Source: a bacterium
Lineage (GTDB): Bacteria; Myxococcota_A; UBA9042
Direction: 5' to 3'
Length of the DNA stretch: 51,302 nt
NCBI GenBank assembly: GCA_030425545.1
Contig: JAUIAC010000009.1
Coordinates: forward strand, 1 to 51,302
Every line of letters begins with the position of its first letter. Positions within the stretch are counted from its first letter, which is position 1. This document shows, piece after piece, positions 34,325-42,742 of this stretch. The notes under the pieces were generated by a model. That model was not told the origin of the DNA. It saw only the letters and a list, made by a program, of their open reading frames with translations, and did no database searches. The position numbers were made by a program, and so were the translations under genes.

Positions 34325-36769
34325 ATGCGCCCCACACCTCGTCTCCCCATCGCCGACCGGAGCGCGCGCCGCCGCGCCCTGAGCGCCGTTGAACCCGCGA
34401 CCCGCCACGCCGCAGCGGCGCTGGCCGCCTTGCTCCTCGTGAGTACCGGCTGCGGCAGCAAGTCCGAGCCCTACACCCCACCTGCGGACACGGTCGGCGT
34501 CGGACTACCGGGCGACGCCACCGGCACCTCCGCGCCCGACACCACCGGTGGCGCCGTCTCCGACGTCCACGTCGGTGACGCAGCCGCGGTGGACACCGGC
34601 GCGACGGCGGTCGACTCCGGCGGCGCCAAGGACACGGCGACCCCGCCGCAGGACAGCGGCCCGGTCGACACCGGCCCCATCTCCGAGACGGTGTGCAAGA
34701 AGCCGTCGGACTGCCACGGCAACAAGACCACGCCCTACTGCGCCGTGCTCGAGGGCTACTGCGTCGAGTGCGTCACCAACCTGCACTGCAACAGCACCAC
34801 GGGGAACTGCCAGGACTACAAGTGCGTCGACATCAAGTGCACCCCCGGATCCACCGAGTGCAAGAACAACTTCATCGCCATCTGCCAGGCGGACGGTAAG
34901 ACCTGGGACTACAAGACCTGCCCGGACAACACACCCTACTGCGTCGGCGGCAAGTGCGCCCTCTGCCAGCCGAACCTGACCTTCTGCGCGCCGCCGGCCC
35001 CCGGCAAGACGGAGTCGAAGTCGGTGCTCAAGTGCAACGCCACGGGCAGCGACGCGGACTTCGTCATGGCCTGCAGCGGCTCGACCTCCTGCATCGACGG
35101 CAAGTGCCAGCTGTGTACCCCGGGCCTGCAGAAGTGCGACGGCTCCAAGGCCATGCGCTGCAAGAGCGACGGCTCGGGCTGGGAGGTCAAAGACGACTGC
35201 GGCGGCAAGGACCTCGCCTGCCTGGGCGGCCTCTGCGTCGACCCCTGCGGCGCCGACTTCAAGAGCAACACCGCCGTGGGCTGCGACTACTGGGCGGTCG
35301 ACCTCGACAACGCGCAGGTGCCCTGCGGCCCGAAGCTCTGCGACGCGCAGAACATGCAGTACTCGCTCATCGTGTCGAACACCAAATCCAAGCCAGCGAC
35401 GGTCACCGTCACCACGGGCGCCGGCAAGTCGGCCAAGTTCCAGGTGCCCGGCAAGGGCCTGCAGATCATCAACCTCCCTGGCGGCGCCCTGGGCGGCAAG
35501 CCGCTCAACATCGACGGCAGCGGCGTGAGCACCAACGCCTACCGCGTCCAGAGCAACGTCCCCATCGTCGCGTACCAGTTCAACCCACTGCAGAACTACG
35601 ACGTGTTCAGCAACGACGCGTCGCTGCTGCTGCCGACCAACGCCCTCGGCACCAAGTACTTCGTCATGAGCCGCCAGCAGAACTTCAACAACCTGCGCGG
35701 CTACGTGACCATCGTCGCCACCGGCTCCGGCACCACCAACGTCACGGTCAAGCCCACGTGCAAGACCCTGCCGGGCAAGGGCATCCCTGCGCTCAAGGCT
35801 GGCCAGCTGCACAAGGTGGCGCTCAACCAGGGCGAGGTGCTCAACATCGAGACCAATGAGATCGGCGCGGACCTCACCGGCACCACTGTCGACGCCGACA
35901 AGCCCATCGCCGTGTTCGGCGGCTCCGAGGGCTCCAACGTGCCGGACACCAACAAGTGCGTCATCCCGCCCGGCGCGACCCAGGGCACGTGCGCGACGCA
36001 GGGCTGGCCGTGCGCCACCAACGCCGACTGCCCGGTCACCTGCTGCGCCGACCACCTCGAAGAGCAGCTGCTGCCGGTCAAGGCCTGGGGCAAGACCTAC
36101 GTGGCCAGCAAGCTCAAGCCGCGCGGCGCGGAGAAGGACGTCTGGCGCATCGTCGCCAGCGAGGACGGCACGCAGGTCAACACCGACCCCCCGCAGGGCA
36201 TCATCCCGGTGCTCAAGAAGGGCCAGTTCTTCGAGTTCGAGTCCAAGAGCGACTTCGTCATCCTGGCGAACAAGCCGATCATGGTCGGCCAGTTCATGGC
36301 CTCTGCCAACGCGCCGAACGCGAACAACGACGTGTGCAACGCGAAGTTCTCGGGCACCAAGGTCTGCGGCCACCACATGACCCAGCTCGGCGAGCCGATC
36401 ATGTGCCTCAAGAACGCTGACTGCCCCAACATCAAGGAGCCCACCGACGCCAAGATCGGGGATCCGGCCTTCATCCTCTCCATCTCCACCGACCGCTTCC
36501 TCGAGGACTACGTCGTCCTGGTCCCGGACAAGTACAAGGAGAGCTACATCAACATCATGGGCCCCGCCAACGCGCAGGTCCTGGTGGACAACCAGCCCGT
36601 CAACCCAGGCAGCTGGTCGCTCTTCAGCGGCGGCAAGTGGAAGGCGGTGCGCATGGCGCTCAAGCCGGGCACGCACCAGGTCAAGGCGTCGGTGCCCGTC
36701 GGGCTCATCGTCTACGGCTACGACAACTACGTGAGCTACGGCTTCCCTGGCGGCATGGCGCTCAAGTAG
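34325..36769 (+). CDS. Cys-rich lipoprotein with IgGFc-binding-type domain
   Basis: An 814-residue protein; the start at 34325 is chosen by GGAG at nine-base spacing and a signal sequence ending in a lipobox-like LLVSTGC. A Thr/Asp/Pro-rich tether follows (about 45-110). Residues about 120-320 are Cys-rich repeats with CxxC pairs (for example GYCVECVTNLHCNSTTGNC). Residues about 340-810 match the IgGFc-binding N-terminal domain seen in bacterial cell-surface proteins: NVPIVAYQFNPLQNYDVFSNDASLLLP, LGTKYFVMSRQQ, and GYVTIVATG. It is probably surface-exposed, for adhesion or prey contact. It is convergent with a second Cys-rich lipoprotein. Confidence 0.82.
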   Translation: MRPTPRLPIADRSARRRALSAVEPATRHAAAALAALLLVSTGCGSKSEPYTPPADTVGVGLPGDATGTSAPDTTGGAVSDVHVGDAAAVDTGATAVDSGGAKDTATPPQDSGPVDTGPISETVCKKPSDCHGNKTTPYCAVLEGYCVECVTNLHCNSTTGNCQDYKCVDIKCTPGSTECKNNFIAICQADGKTWDYKTCPDNTPYCVGGKCALCQPNLTFCAPPAPGKTESKSVLKCNATGSDADFVMACSGSTSCIDGKCQLCTPGLQKCDGSKAMRCKSDGSGWEVKDDCGGKDLACLGGLCVDPCGADFKSNTAVGCDYWAVDLDNAQVPCGPKLCDAQNMQYSLIVSNTKSKPATVTVTTGAGKSAKFQVPGKGLQIINLPGGALGGKPLNIDGSGVSTNAYRVQSNVPIVAYQFNPLQNYDVFSNDASLLLPTNALGTKYFVMSRQQNFNNLRGYVTIVATGSGTTNVTVKPTCKTLPGKGIPALKAGQLHKVALNQGEVLNIETNEIGADLTGTTVDADKPIAVFGGSEGSNVPDTNKCVIPPGATQGTCATQGWPCATNADCPVTCCADHLEEQLLPVKAWGKTYVASKLKPRGAEKDVWRIVASEDGTQVNTDPPQGIIPVLKKGQFFEFESKSDFVILANKPIMVGQFMASANAPNANNDVCNAKFSGTKVCGHHMTQLGEPIMCLKNADCPNIKEPTDAKIGDPAFILSISTDRFLEDYVVLVPDKYKESYINIMGPANAQVLVDNQPVNPGSWSLFSGGKWKAVRMALKPGTHQVKASVPVGLIVYGYDNYVSYGFPGGMALK

Positions 36770-36797
36770 GCGCGCTCGCTGAAGCCCCGTCCTCGAG

Positions 36798-36815
36798 GCG
36801 CTGTGCCTGCAGCGC
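36798..36815. terminator. GC hairpin between convergent genes
   Basis: GCGCTG, loop TGCCTG, CAGCGC: a perfect six-base stem between the stops at 36769 and 36829. No T-tract. A candidate bidirectional terminator. Confidence 0.4.
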
Positions 36816-36828
36816 TGGCCGCGAGATC

Positions 36829-38127
36829 CTATCCCTGACATCCCGGGATCGCGGCGTGGCGGCACGCGCCGCCGTTGCACGCGTCGCTGGTACAGGCGTC
36901 GCCGTCGTCGCACGCACCCGCCGCGCCGGCCCACGGCGTCGCGCTACACCCGGAGCCGGGCGTGCAGCCGTCCTGGGTGCACGGGTTGCCGTCGTCGCAC
37001 ACGCCGAGCACCTGCACCGCGCACACGCCCTGCTGGCACGCGGTCTTCAACGTGCACGGGTCGCCGTCGTCACAGGGTGTGCCCGCCTTCGTCGCCTGGC
37101 TGACGCAGGTGCCGGTGGCGTCGGAGCACACCGCCTTCACGCACGCGCCGCCAGACTGCGCGCAGACCACAGGCTTGGCCACGACACACACGCCCGCGAC
37201 ACAAGCCTGCGGCGCGCACGGGGTCGCTAGCGTGCAGTCGGTGTCCTTGCCGCAAGCGCAGCCGTTGTTGCCGCCGCTGCAGCCTCCGACGCCGTCGCAG
37301 AGCTCGCCCTTGGTGCACACGTTGCCGTCGTCGCACGGGCTGCCCGCGGCCTTGGGGCCGGTCTTGCAGGCCCCGAGCGCGGCGTCACAGACGCCGGTGG
37401 TGCACGCGCCGTCCCCGGGGCACAGCGTGTCGTCGGCCAGGTGCACGCAGCCCTTGCCGGGCTGGCAGAAGTCGACCGTACAGGCCACGCCGTCGTCACA
37501 GAGCACCTTGGGCGCGACACACGTGCCGTGGGCGCAGACCCCTTTGCCCACGCACCACTTCGCGTCCTGACACACCACGTCCTGGCCGACCACCGGCAGG
37601 TGTTGGATCTGGCCATTGACGCAGGCCGTCGTCGTGCACGGGTTGCCGTCGTCGGCCGCGCCGCCGGGCACGCACTTGCCGGCCAGGCACGCCTCGCCGC
37701 AGGGGCCCTCGCCGCAGCTCGTGCCGTCGGGCCGGTCCTCGAAGACGCAGCTGCCCTCACCGTTGCACACGGTCTGTTGGCACGCGGCGGGCTCGAGGCC
37801 GGTCGGCGCACAGGCGGTCCCCTTGGGCACCAGCTCCACGCGACACTGGCCCGCGCTGCAGCGCGGCTTCGCGCACGGCGACGCCACCAGGTGGGCCAGA
37901 CACTCCAGGTCGTTGTCACAGGCCAGGGCCTGCGCGCGGCCGTCTCCGCCCTGCCCGACTCCAGCCTGCCCGTCTGGCTGCGCAGCTGCGTCCGCGACCG
38001 CGCCGCCATCGCTCCCTGCGGCGGCCATCGGCCCGCCTGCCAGGGTGTCGGCTCCACACCCACCCAGCGACGCCAGCAGCGGTAAGCCCAGCGCCACGGC
38101 CACCCCTGCCCACCTCCGCGTCGCCAT
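36829..38127 (-). CDS. Cysteine-rich repeat lipoprotein
   Basis: A 432-residue protein; ATG at 38127. Residues 1-24 are a signal peptide with a good lipobox (LLASLGGC), then an Ala/Gly/Asp linker. From residue 70 it is almost wholly Cys-rich repeats of the 'CDDGNPCTxDxC' type common on myxobacterial surfaces (for example DDGDPCTLKTAC, DDGNPCTQDGC, DDGDACTSDAC), which form disulphide-stabilised modules. No enzyme motif is seen. TAGCCT (minus strand, 38166-38171) may be its -10 element. A surface structural or adhesion role is likely. Confidence 0.85.
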   Translation of the reverse strand: MATRRWAGVAVALGLPLLASLGGCGADTLAGGPMAAAGSDGGAVADAAAQPDGQAGVGQGGDGRAQALACDNDLECLAHLVASPCAKPRCSAGQCRVELVPKGTACAPTGLEPAACQQTVCNGEGSCVFEDRPDGTSCGEGPCGEACLAGKCVPGGAADDGNPCTTTACVNGQIQHLPVVGQDVVCQDAKWCVGKGVCAHGTCVAPKVLCDDGVACTVDFCQPGKGCVHLADDTLCPGDGACTTGVCDAALGACKTGPKAAGSPCDDGNVCTKGELCDGVGGCSGGNNGCACGKDTDCTLATPCAPQACVAGVCVVAKPVVCAQSGGACVKAVCSDATGTCVSQATKAGTPCDDGDPCTLKTACQQGVCAVQVLGVCDDGNPCTQDGCTPGSGCSATPWAGAAGACDDGDACTSDACNGGACRHAAIPGCQG

Positions 38128-38165
38128 GGTTCGCTCCCGCCGCGCGTCGCCCCCGCGTGCGAGGC

Positions 38166-38171
38166 AGGCTA
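38166..38171 (-). promoter_or_regulatory. -10-like TAGCCT before the Cys-rich lipoprotein gene
   Basis: Reads GCTAGCCT on the minus strand, about 38 bases before the ATG at 38127. It is identical to the -10-like elements at 1771 and 28252. The -35 is weak. Confidence 0.3.
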
Positions 38172-38249
38172 GCAGAGGCGCCGGCGCAGCCACGCGCCCC
38201 CTTACAAGCGCTCACGCTCGCACGCGTGAGCGCGCCACGCACACACCGT

Positions 38250-38325
38250 AAAAAACGCCGCCAAAACGCCGCGAGGCGCGACGACCGGCCCTCGAGCCAG
38301 GTCGCCGCGCCCCACGAGGCGTTTT
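38250..38325 (-). terminator. Strong intrinsic terminator after the TatT gene
   Basis: On the minus strand the outer arms are AAAACGCC/GGCGTTTT (38318-38325 and 38263-38270). Inside is a stem of 11 pairs with one mismatch (38300-38310 with 38276-38286, 13-base loop). It is followed by T6 (A6 on the plus strand, 38250-38255). It begins 11 bases after the TatT stop codon. Confidence 0.8.
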
Positions 38326-38335
38326 GCTGGGAGGC

Positions 38336-39256
38336 CTAGCCCTTCCAGCCGGCGGCCTTGAGGTCGTCCTCGCTGAAGTAGGTGTCCGCGTCCTCCCACA
38401 GGTCCTTGGCCTTCTTCTGCTCGATGGCGTTCTCGGGCGCGAGCTCCGGCGCGGTGGTCAGGTCAAACTCGATGACCTCCTTCAGCAGCTTCACGAAGAG
38501 CGCGGGATCCTTCCACTTGGCGGCGAAGCGGTGGGCCATGAGCACCTTGGTGGCCAGGTACTGCGGCGCGCCCTTGATCGACTTCTCGAACGCGGCCTTG
38601 CTCTTGGCCTCGTCGCCCCGGAACACCGGGATCTTCGTCCAGTACACGCCGAAGTAGCGGTAGGGCGCGTAGTAGAAGTAGGTGGGCTGCAGCGACTCGA
38701 CCCGGTCCATCATCGCCTTGATGTCGTCCTTGTACTTCAGGATCGTGGTCAGCCCCTCCTCGAGGCCCCACTTGCCGAGGTTGGTGGCGAACCAGTACAT
38801 CGCCGGCACAGCAGTGGCGTCCGCAGTGCTGATCGACTCGGCGAAGGGCTTCTCCGCGCAGAAGTCCTTGCGGTACTTCGGCACCTTGAGCGCGAAGGCG
38901 ATCTCGGCCTCCTTCATGCCCTTCCGGAACGTGGCCTTCATCTCCTCGTCCTTCTCGTCGTCCATGCGCAGGTGGCCGTCGGCGAGCAGGTAGTAGGCGC
39001 GGCTGAGCTTCACCCGGGTCTCAGCGTCTTTCGGCGTGATGGCGAGCGCCTTGTTCCAGCTCTCGATGGCCTTCTTGATCCAGGTGATGTCCTTGCGCTC
39101 CTTCCAGGCCGCGTCGCCTGCAGCGACATGCTCGGCGGCGTTGCCCTGAGCGGTGGCGTTGGGCACGAGCTGGCCGCACACGTTCTGCCGGGTGGTGCCG
39201 CAGCCGGCGGCGAAGAGCGCGAATGCGAGGGTGAGGAGGGTCATCTTGCGAGTCAT
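38336..39256 (-). CDS. TatT-family (TRAP transporter T-component-like) lipoprotein
   Basis: A 306-residue protein. The ATG at 39256 is preferred because GGAG lies eight bases upstream and gives a compact signal peptide with lipobox (FALFAAGC). The rest is helical and TPR-like (DAAWKERKDITWIKKAIESWNKALAITPKDAETRVKLSRAYYLLADGH), with the C-terminal block YFYYAPYRYFGVYWTKIP...FEKSIKGAPQYLATKVLMAHRFAAKWKDPALFVKLLKEVIEFD. The layout matches the TatT family, which binds hydrophobic ligands alongside TRAP transporters in spirochaetes. No DctP, DctQ or DctM gene is in this window, so it may act alone. It has its own promoter and strong terminator. Confidence 0.8.
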   Translation of the reverse strand: MTRKMTLLTLAFALFAAGCGTTRQNVCGQLVPNATAQGNAAEHVAAGDAAWKERKDITWIKKAIESWNKALAITPKDAETRVKLSRAYYLLADGHLRMDDEKDEEMKATFRKGMKEAEIAFALKVPKYRKDFCAEKPFAESISTADATAVPAMYWFATNLGKWGLEEGLTTILKYKDDIKAMMDRVESLQPTYFYYAPYRYFGVYWTKIPVFRGDEAKSKAAFEKSIKGAPQYLATKVLMAHRFAAKWKDPALFVKLLKEVIEFDLTTAPELAPENAIEQKKAKDLWEDADTYFSEDDLKAAGWKG

Positions 39257-39620
39257 GTTCATTGCTCCGGGGTTTCGGTTCATGCGGGACACGTCCGCCG
39301 ATCGGGGGCGTCGTGCTGGGGAGGTGTTCGGGCCGCTCGCGGTGCCGGGGGCGGCGAGGGCGGCTGGCCGGCTTGCGGCAGGCGCTGCGACGGCGTGTCA
39401 CGGCGCCGTATAGCTTGAAAGTGCGGCGGAATCTAGCGGCACGGACCCAACACGGCAAGGGGCCGCGACCCGGGCCCTGCAGATGACTTCACTGCGCGCC
39501 CGCTCTACCCTCTCCCGGCCTCCGTCGCTCCCCCCGCGCTTCCCGCCAGGCCAGCGCGGCCACGGCGCGCCCTCTCGCCCCCGCGCCCTCCGCGCGCCGG
39601 GCCGCACGCAGGACCACACC
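39257..39620. other. Divergent intergenic region, TatT / acylase genes
   Basis: It holds the minus-strand promoter-like pair at 39430-39458 and a less GC-rich patch at 39405-39437 (CCGTATAGCTTGAAAG). No convincing plus-strand promoter or gene is seen. The acylase frame is open back to 39483, but that extension lacks a ribosome site and a signal peptide. Confidence 0.5.
39430..39458 (-). promoter_or_regulatory. Promoter-like TTGCCG-N17-TAGATT (minus strand)
   Basis: On the minus strand TTGCCG (39453-39458), a 17-base spacer and TAGATT (39430-39435). The leader to the TatT ATG is about 170 bases. The same -35 hexamer (TTGCCG) occurs at 42301. Confidence 0.4.
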
Positions 39621-42257
39621 ATGCCCCTCATGCCTCCCCTGCCCCGCGCTGTGGGCCGTCTGTCCCCACGAGCCGCCATCGGCCGCCGCGCGTGCCTCGC
39701 GCTCGCCCTCGCCCTGACCGCGAGCGCCTGCAGCAGCGACGACGACGCCAAGACGCCGCTCGCACCCACCGCCGAGCGCGGCCTCGAGCTGCCCGACGCG
39801 TCCCGCTACAGCGCGGAGATCCGGTGGACCGACCACGGCGTGCCGCACGTCGTCGGCGACACCATCGGGGACGCCATCTTCGGCCAGGCCTTCGCCAACG
39901 CGACCCTCAACATCTGCACGTTCTCCGACATCGTGCTCATGGCCAACAGCAAGCGCGCGGCGCACCTCGGTCCCGGCAAAGACGGCAAGTGGATCGAGAC
40001 CGACTTCGCCCATCTCGCCTTGGGGGTCCGCGCGCGCGCTGAGGCCTCGTGGACCCAGCTCAGTGAAGACGGCCGCGCCGCGCTGATCGCCTACGCCGCG
40101 GGCACCAACCACTACATCGACACCACCCCTCCGGGCGAGCTGCCCAAGCGCTGCCGCGACGCCAAGTGGGTCAAGCCCATCACGCCGGTCGACCTGCTCA
40201 CCTGGTACCTGACCATCGCCCTCCAGGCCGGCAACAGGAACTTCGCGCAGTACATCGGCACCACCCGCCCACCCGACACCGAGTGGAGCGCCGCGACGCC
40301 GCGACGCGCGCCCCGACAGGTGGCGGGACGCAGCGCGGACACGCAGGCGCGCTGGCTGGGCCGCTACGCCGACCTGGCCGTGGGGCTCGCCCAGGGCCGC
40401 GTCTTCGGCATGCCGGCCGACGAGGCCATCGGCTCCAATGGGTGGGCCGTCGGAGGCGACCTCAGCGACAACGGCAAGGGCATGGTCCTGGGCAACCCGC
40501 ACTTCCCCTGGTTCGGCGAGCTGCGCTTCTACGAGAACCACCTCACGGTCAAGAACGACCCCACCCACGGCGCCATGGACGTGTACGGCGGCACCCTCAT
40601 CGGCGTGCCCGGCGTCCAGATCGGCTTCACCCAGGGCTTCGGCTGGACCCACACGGTGTCGTTTTCGTCGAAGTTCACCTTCTACAAGCTGAAGCTGAAG
40701 GAGGGCGACCCGCTGACCTACATCGTCGACGGCGACGAGCGGAAGATCACGGGCACCGAGAGCACCATCGACGTCCTGCAGCCCGACGGCACGGTGACGC
40801 AGAAGACGCGGACCTACTACCGCTCGGAGGTCGGGGTCATGGCGGCGCTCCCCGCTGTGGCGGAATGGACCAAGTCGCAGGCCTTCACCATCCGCGACGC
40901 CAACGAGGCGAACCTCGCGCTCATCGACCACTTCCTCGCCATCGACCGAGCGCAGAGCGTGGCCGACGCGCAGAAGGTCTTGCACGAGGTCCAGGGCCTG
41001 CCGTGGGTCAACCTCATGGGCGCCGACTCGGCGGGCGACGCCCTCTTCTCGGACGCCTGCTCGGAGCCGAACCTCAGCCAGGCCGCGCAAGACCTCCACA
41101 CCAAGAAGATCGACGACGGAGACTTCCTCACGGAGTTCGCCTACCAGCTCGGCGCTGTGCTGCTCGACGGCAGCCTCAAGATCAACGACTGGGTCGACGA
41201 CGCCGACCCGGCGCGCCAGCCCGGCCTGGTGGCGTGCAAGAACGTGCCGGCGCTCAAGCGGCGTGACTACGTCGCCAACGCCAACGAGTCGCACTGGCTC
41301 ACCAACGCGTCGGCCCCCCTGGAGGGCTACTCCACCGTCTTCGGCCTGGAGCGCACGGTCCGCTCGCTGCGCACCCGCGTGGGCCTGCACCTGCTCACAA
41401 GCGAGGGCAAGGACAGCGCCAGGGGCGCAGACGGCAAGTTCAACCTCGACGAGCTGCAGTCCGTGGTCGACGCGGGCCACACCATGGGCGCGACGCTGCT
41501 GCACCAGGGCGTCGTCGACCTGTGCGCTCAGGTCACGTCGGTGACCCTGCTCGTCGACAAGCAGGACCAGACCGTGGACGTGACGCCCGCTTGCGCCGTG
41601 CTCAAGGCGTGGGACGGCGGGTTCACCGCCAGCAGCAAGGGCGCGGTGCTCTTCCGCGAGTGGTTCGCCGGCTACGACAACCGCGACAGCTCCGGCGAGC
41701 TCTGGGCGACGCCCTTCGACGTGAAGTCGCCCGTGGCCACGCCCCACACGCTCAAGCTCGACGACGCCGACCCCGCGGCCACCCGAGCGATGCGCTACCT
41801 GGCGCTGGCGGTGCTCCGCCTCCAGGAGCAGAAGATCCCCCTCGACGCGCCCCTGGGCGACCAGCAGTTCACGCTCAAGGACGGCAAGCGCATGCCGGTC
41901 CCCGGCGCGTTCCACGGCGAGGGCGCGTTCAACGTCATCGGCTGGTCCGCCGGGCGCGACAGCACCACGTTCGGCCACTTCGCCCGCGACAAGGTGGTCC
42001 ACAGCGCCTCCGGGCTCACCACCAGCGGCTACGCGGTCAACTACGGCAGCAGCTTCGTCATGGCGCTCCAGTTCACCGACAAGGGCCCAGTCGCGCGCAC
42101 CCTGGTCACGTACAGCCAGTCGGCGGAGCCGGACTCGCCGTGGCACAGTGACCAGACAGCCATGTTCGCCAAGCAGCAGTGGAAGACGGCGCGCTTCTCC
42201 GAGGCCGACGTGCTCGCCGACCCGAAGCTCCAGGTGCAGAAGCTGCCACGCAAGTAG
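39621..42257 (+). CDS. Penicillin acylase family (S45) Ntn-hydrolase
   Basis: An 878-residue protein; the ATG at 39621 gives a signal peptide ending in a lipobox-like LTASAC and follows AGGA. The autocatalytic cleavage site is GSNGWAVGG: cleavage before S272 would free the N-terminal Ser nucleophile of a beta chain of about 607 residues. Residues near 288 (GMVLGNPHFPWFGELRFYENHL) and the later NESHWLTNASAP support the aculeacin/acyl-homoserine-lactone acylase branch. It should hydrolyse amide-linked acyl groups outside the cytoplasm; the substrate (cyclic lipopeptide, beta-lactam or acyl-homoserine lactone) cannot be told from sequence. It is a single gene. Confidence 0.9.
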   Translation: MPLMPPLPRAVGRLSPRAAIGRRACLALALALTASACSSDDDAKTPLAPTAERGLELPDASRYSAEIRWTDHGVPHVVGDTIGDAIFGQAFANATLNICTFSDIVLMANSKRAAHLGPGKDGKWIETDFAHLALGVRARAEASWTQLSEDGRAALIAYAAGTNHYIDTTPPGELPKRCRDAKWVKPITPVDLLTWYLTIALQAGNRNFAQYIGTTRPPDTEWSAATPRRAPRQVAGRSADTQARWLGRYADLAVGLAQGRVFGMPADEAIGSNGWAVGGDLSDNGKGMVLGNPHFPWFGELRFYENHLTVKNDPTHGAMDVYGGTLIGVPGVQIGFTQGFGWTHTVSFSSKFTFYKLKLKEGDPLTYIVDGDERKITGTESTIDVLQPDGTVTQKTRTYYRSEVGVMAALPAVAEWTKSQAFTIRDANEANLALIDHFLAIDRAQSVADAQKVLHEVQGLPWVNLMGADSAGDALFSDACSEPNLSQAAQDLHTKKIDDGDFLTEFAYQLGAVLLDGSLKINDWVDDADPARQPGLVACKNVPALKRRDYVANANESHWLTNASAPLEGYSTVFGLERTVRSLRTRVGLHLLTSEGKDSARGADGKFNLDELQSVVDAGHTMGATLLHQGVVDLCAQVTSVTLLVDKQDQTVDVTPACAVLKAWDGGFTASSKGAVLFREWFAGYDNRDSSGELWATPFDVKSPVATPHTLKLDDADPAATRAMRYLALAVLRLQEQKIPLDAPLGDQQFTLKDGKRMPVPGAFHGEGAFNVIGWSAGRDSTTFGHFARDKVVHSASGLTTSGYAVNYGSSFVMALQFTDKGPVARTLVTYSQSAEPDSPWHSDQTAMFAKQQWKTARFSEADVLADPKLQVQKLPRK

Positions 42258-42300
42258 CGCCGCGAATCCCCCGAGTTTCCTGCCACTGCGCGCCCTGCCG

Positions 42301-42329
42301 TTGCCGCCCCCGCGGGTGCGTCCTATGGT
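42301..42329 (+). promoter_or_regulatory. Sigma-70-type promoter before the ErpA/IscA gene
   Basis: TTGCCG (42301-42306), a 17-base spacer, TATGGT (42324-42329), 40 bases before the ATG. Confidence 0.5.
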
Positions 42330-42369
42330 TCAAGGCGCGGCACAGCTGCGTCGCGCCCAGGAGCCCGCC

Positions 42370-42693
42370 ATGATCACCGTCACCCCCGCCGCGTCCGAGC
42401 ACATGCGTCACCTCATCGCCGAGAGCGGCGGGCCTGAGGTGAAGGGCATCCGCATCTCGGTGATGGCCGGCGGCTGCTCGGGCTTCTCCTACAACCTCGA
42501 CTTCGAGGACGACCCGGAGCTGGACGACAACGTCTTCGGCGACAACCCGCGGGTCTTCGTCGACGACGCGTCCATGGGCTACATCCAGGGGCTCACGCTC
42601 GACTACGAGGGCGGCCTCAACGGCACCGGCCTCAAGTTCGACAACCCCAAGGCCACGACGACCTGCGGCTGCGGCACGAGCTTCAGCGTCTAG
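42370..42693 (+). CDS. erpA: Iron-sulfur cluster insertion protein, ErpA/IscA family
   Basis: A 107-residue protein; the start gives the usual family length. The three cluster-binding cysteines are conserved: C36 in AGGCSGFSY, C99 and C101 in CGCGTSFSV. The C-terminal form TTTCGCGTSFSV is closest to ErpA-type proteins. It receives and delivers Fe-S clusters to target proteins. It has its own promoter-like pair and is convergent with the S9 peptidase gene. ErpA versus IscA is not certain. Confidence 0.93.
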   Translation: MITVTPAASEHMRHLIAESGGPEVKGIRISVMAGGCSGFSYNLDFEDDPELDDNVFGDNPRVFVDDASMGYIQGLTLDYEGGLNGTGLKFDNPKATTTCGCGTSFSV

Positions 42694-42742
42694 CAGACTG
42701 CGCCCAGCCGTGGGCCACGCCTCACAATCGCGAAGCTTCAGG

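Noticed and set aside
39483..39620. Upstream extension of the acylase gene
   Set aside because: Pro/Arg-rich leader with no ribosome site; the signal peptide starts at 39621.
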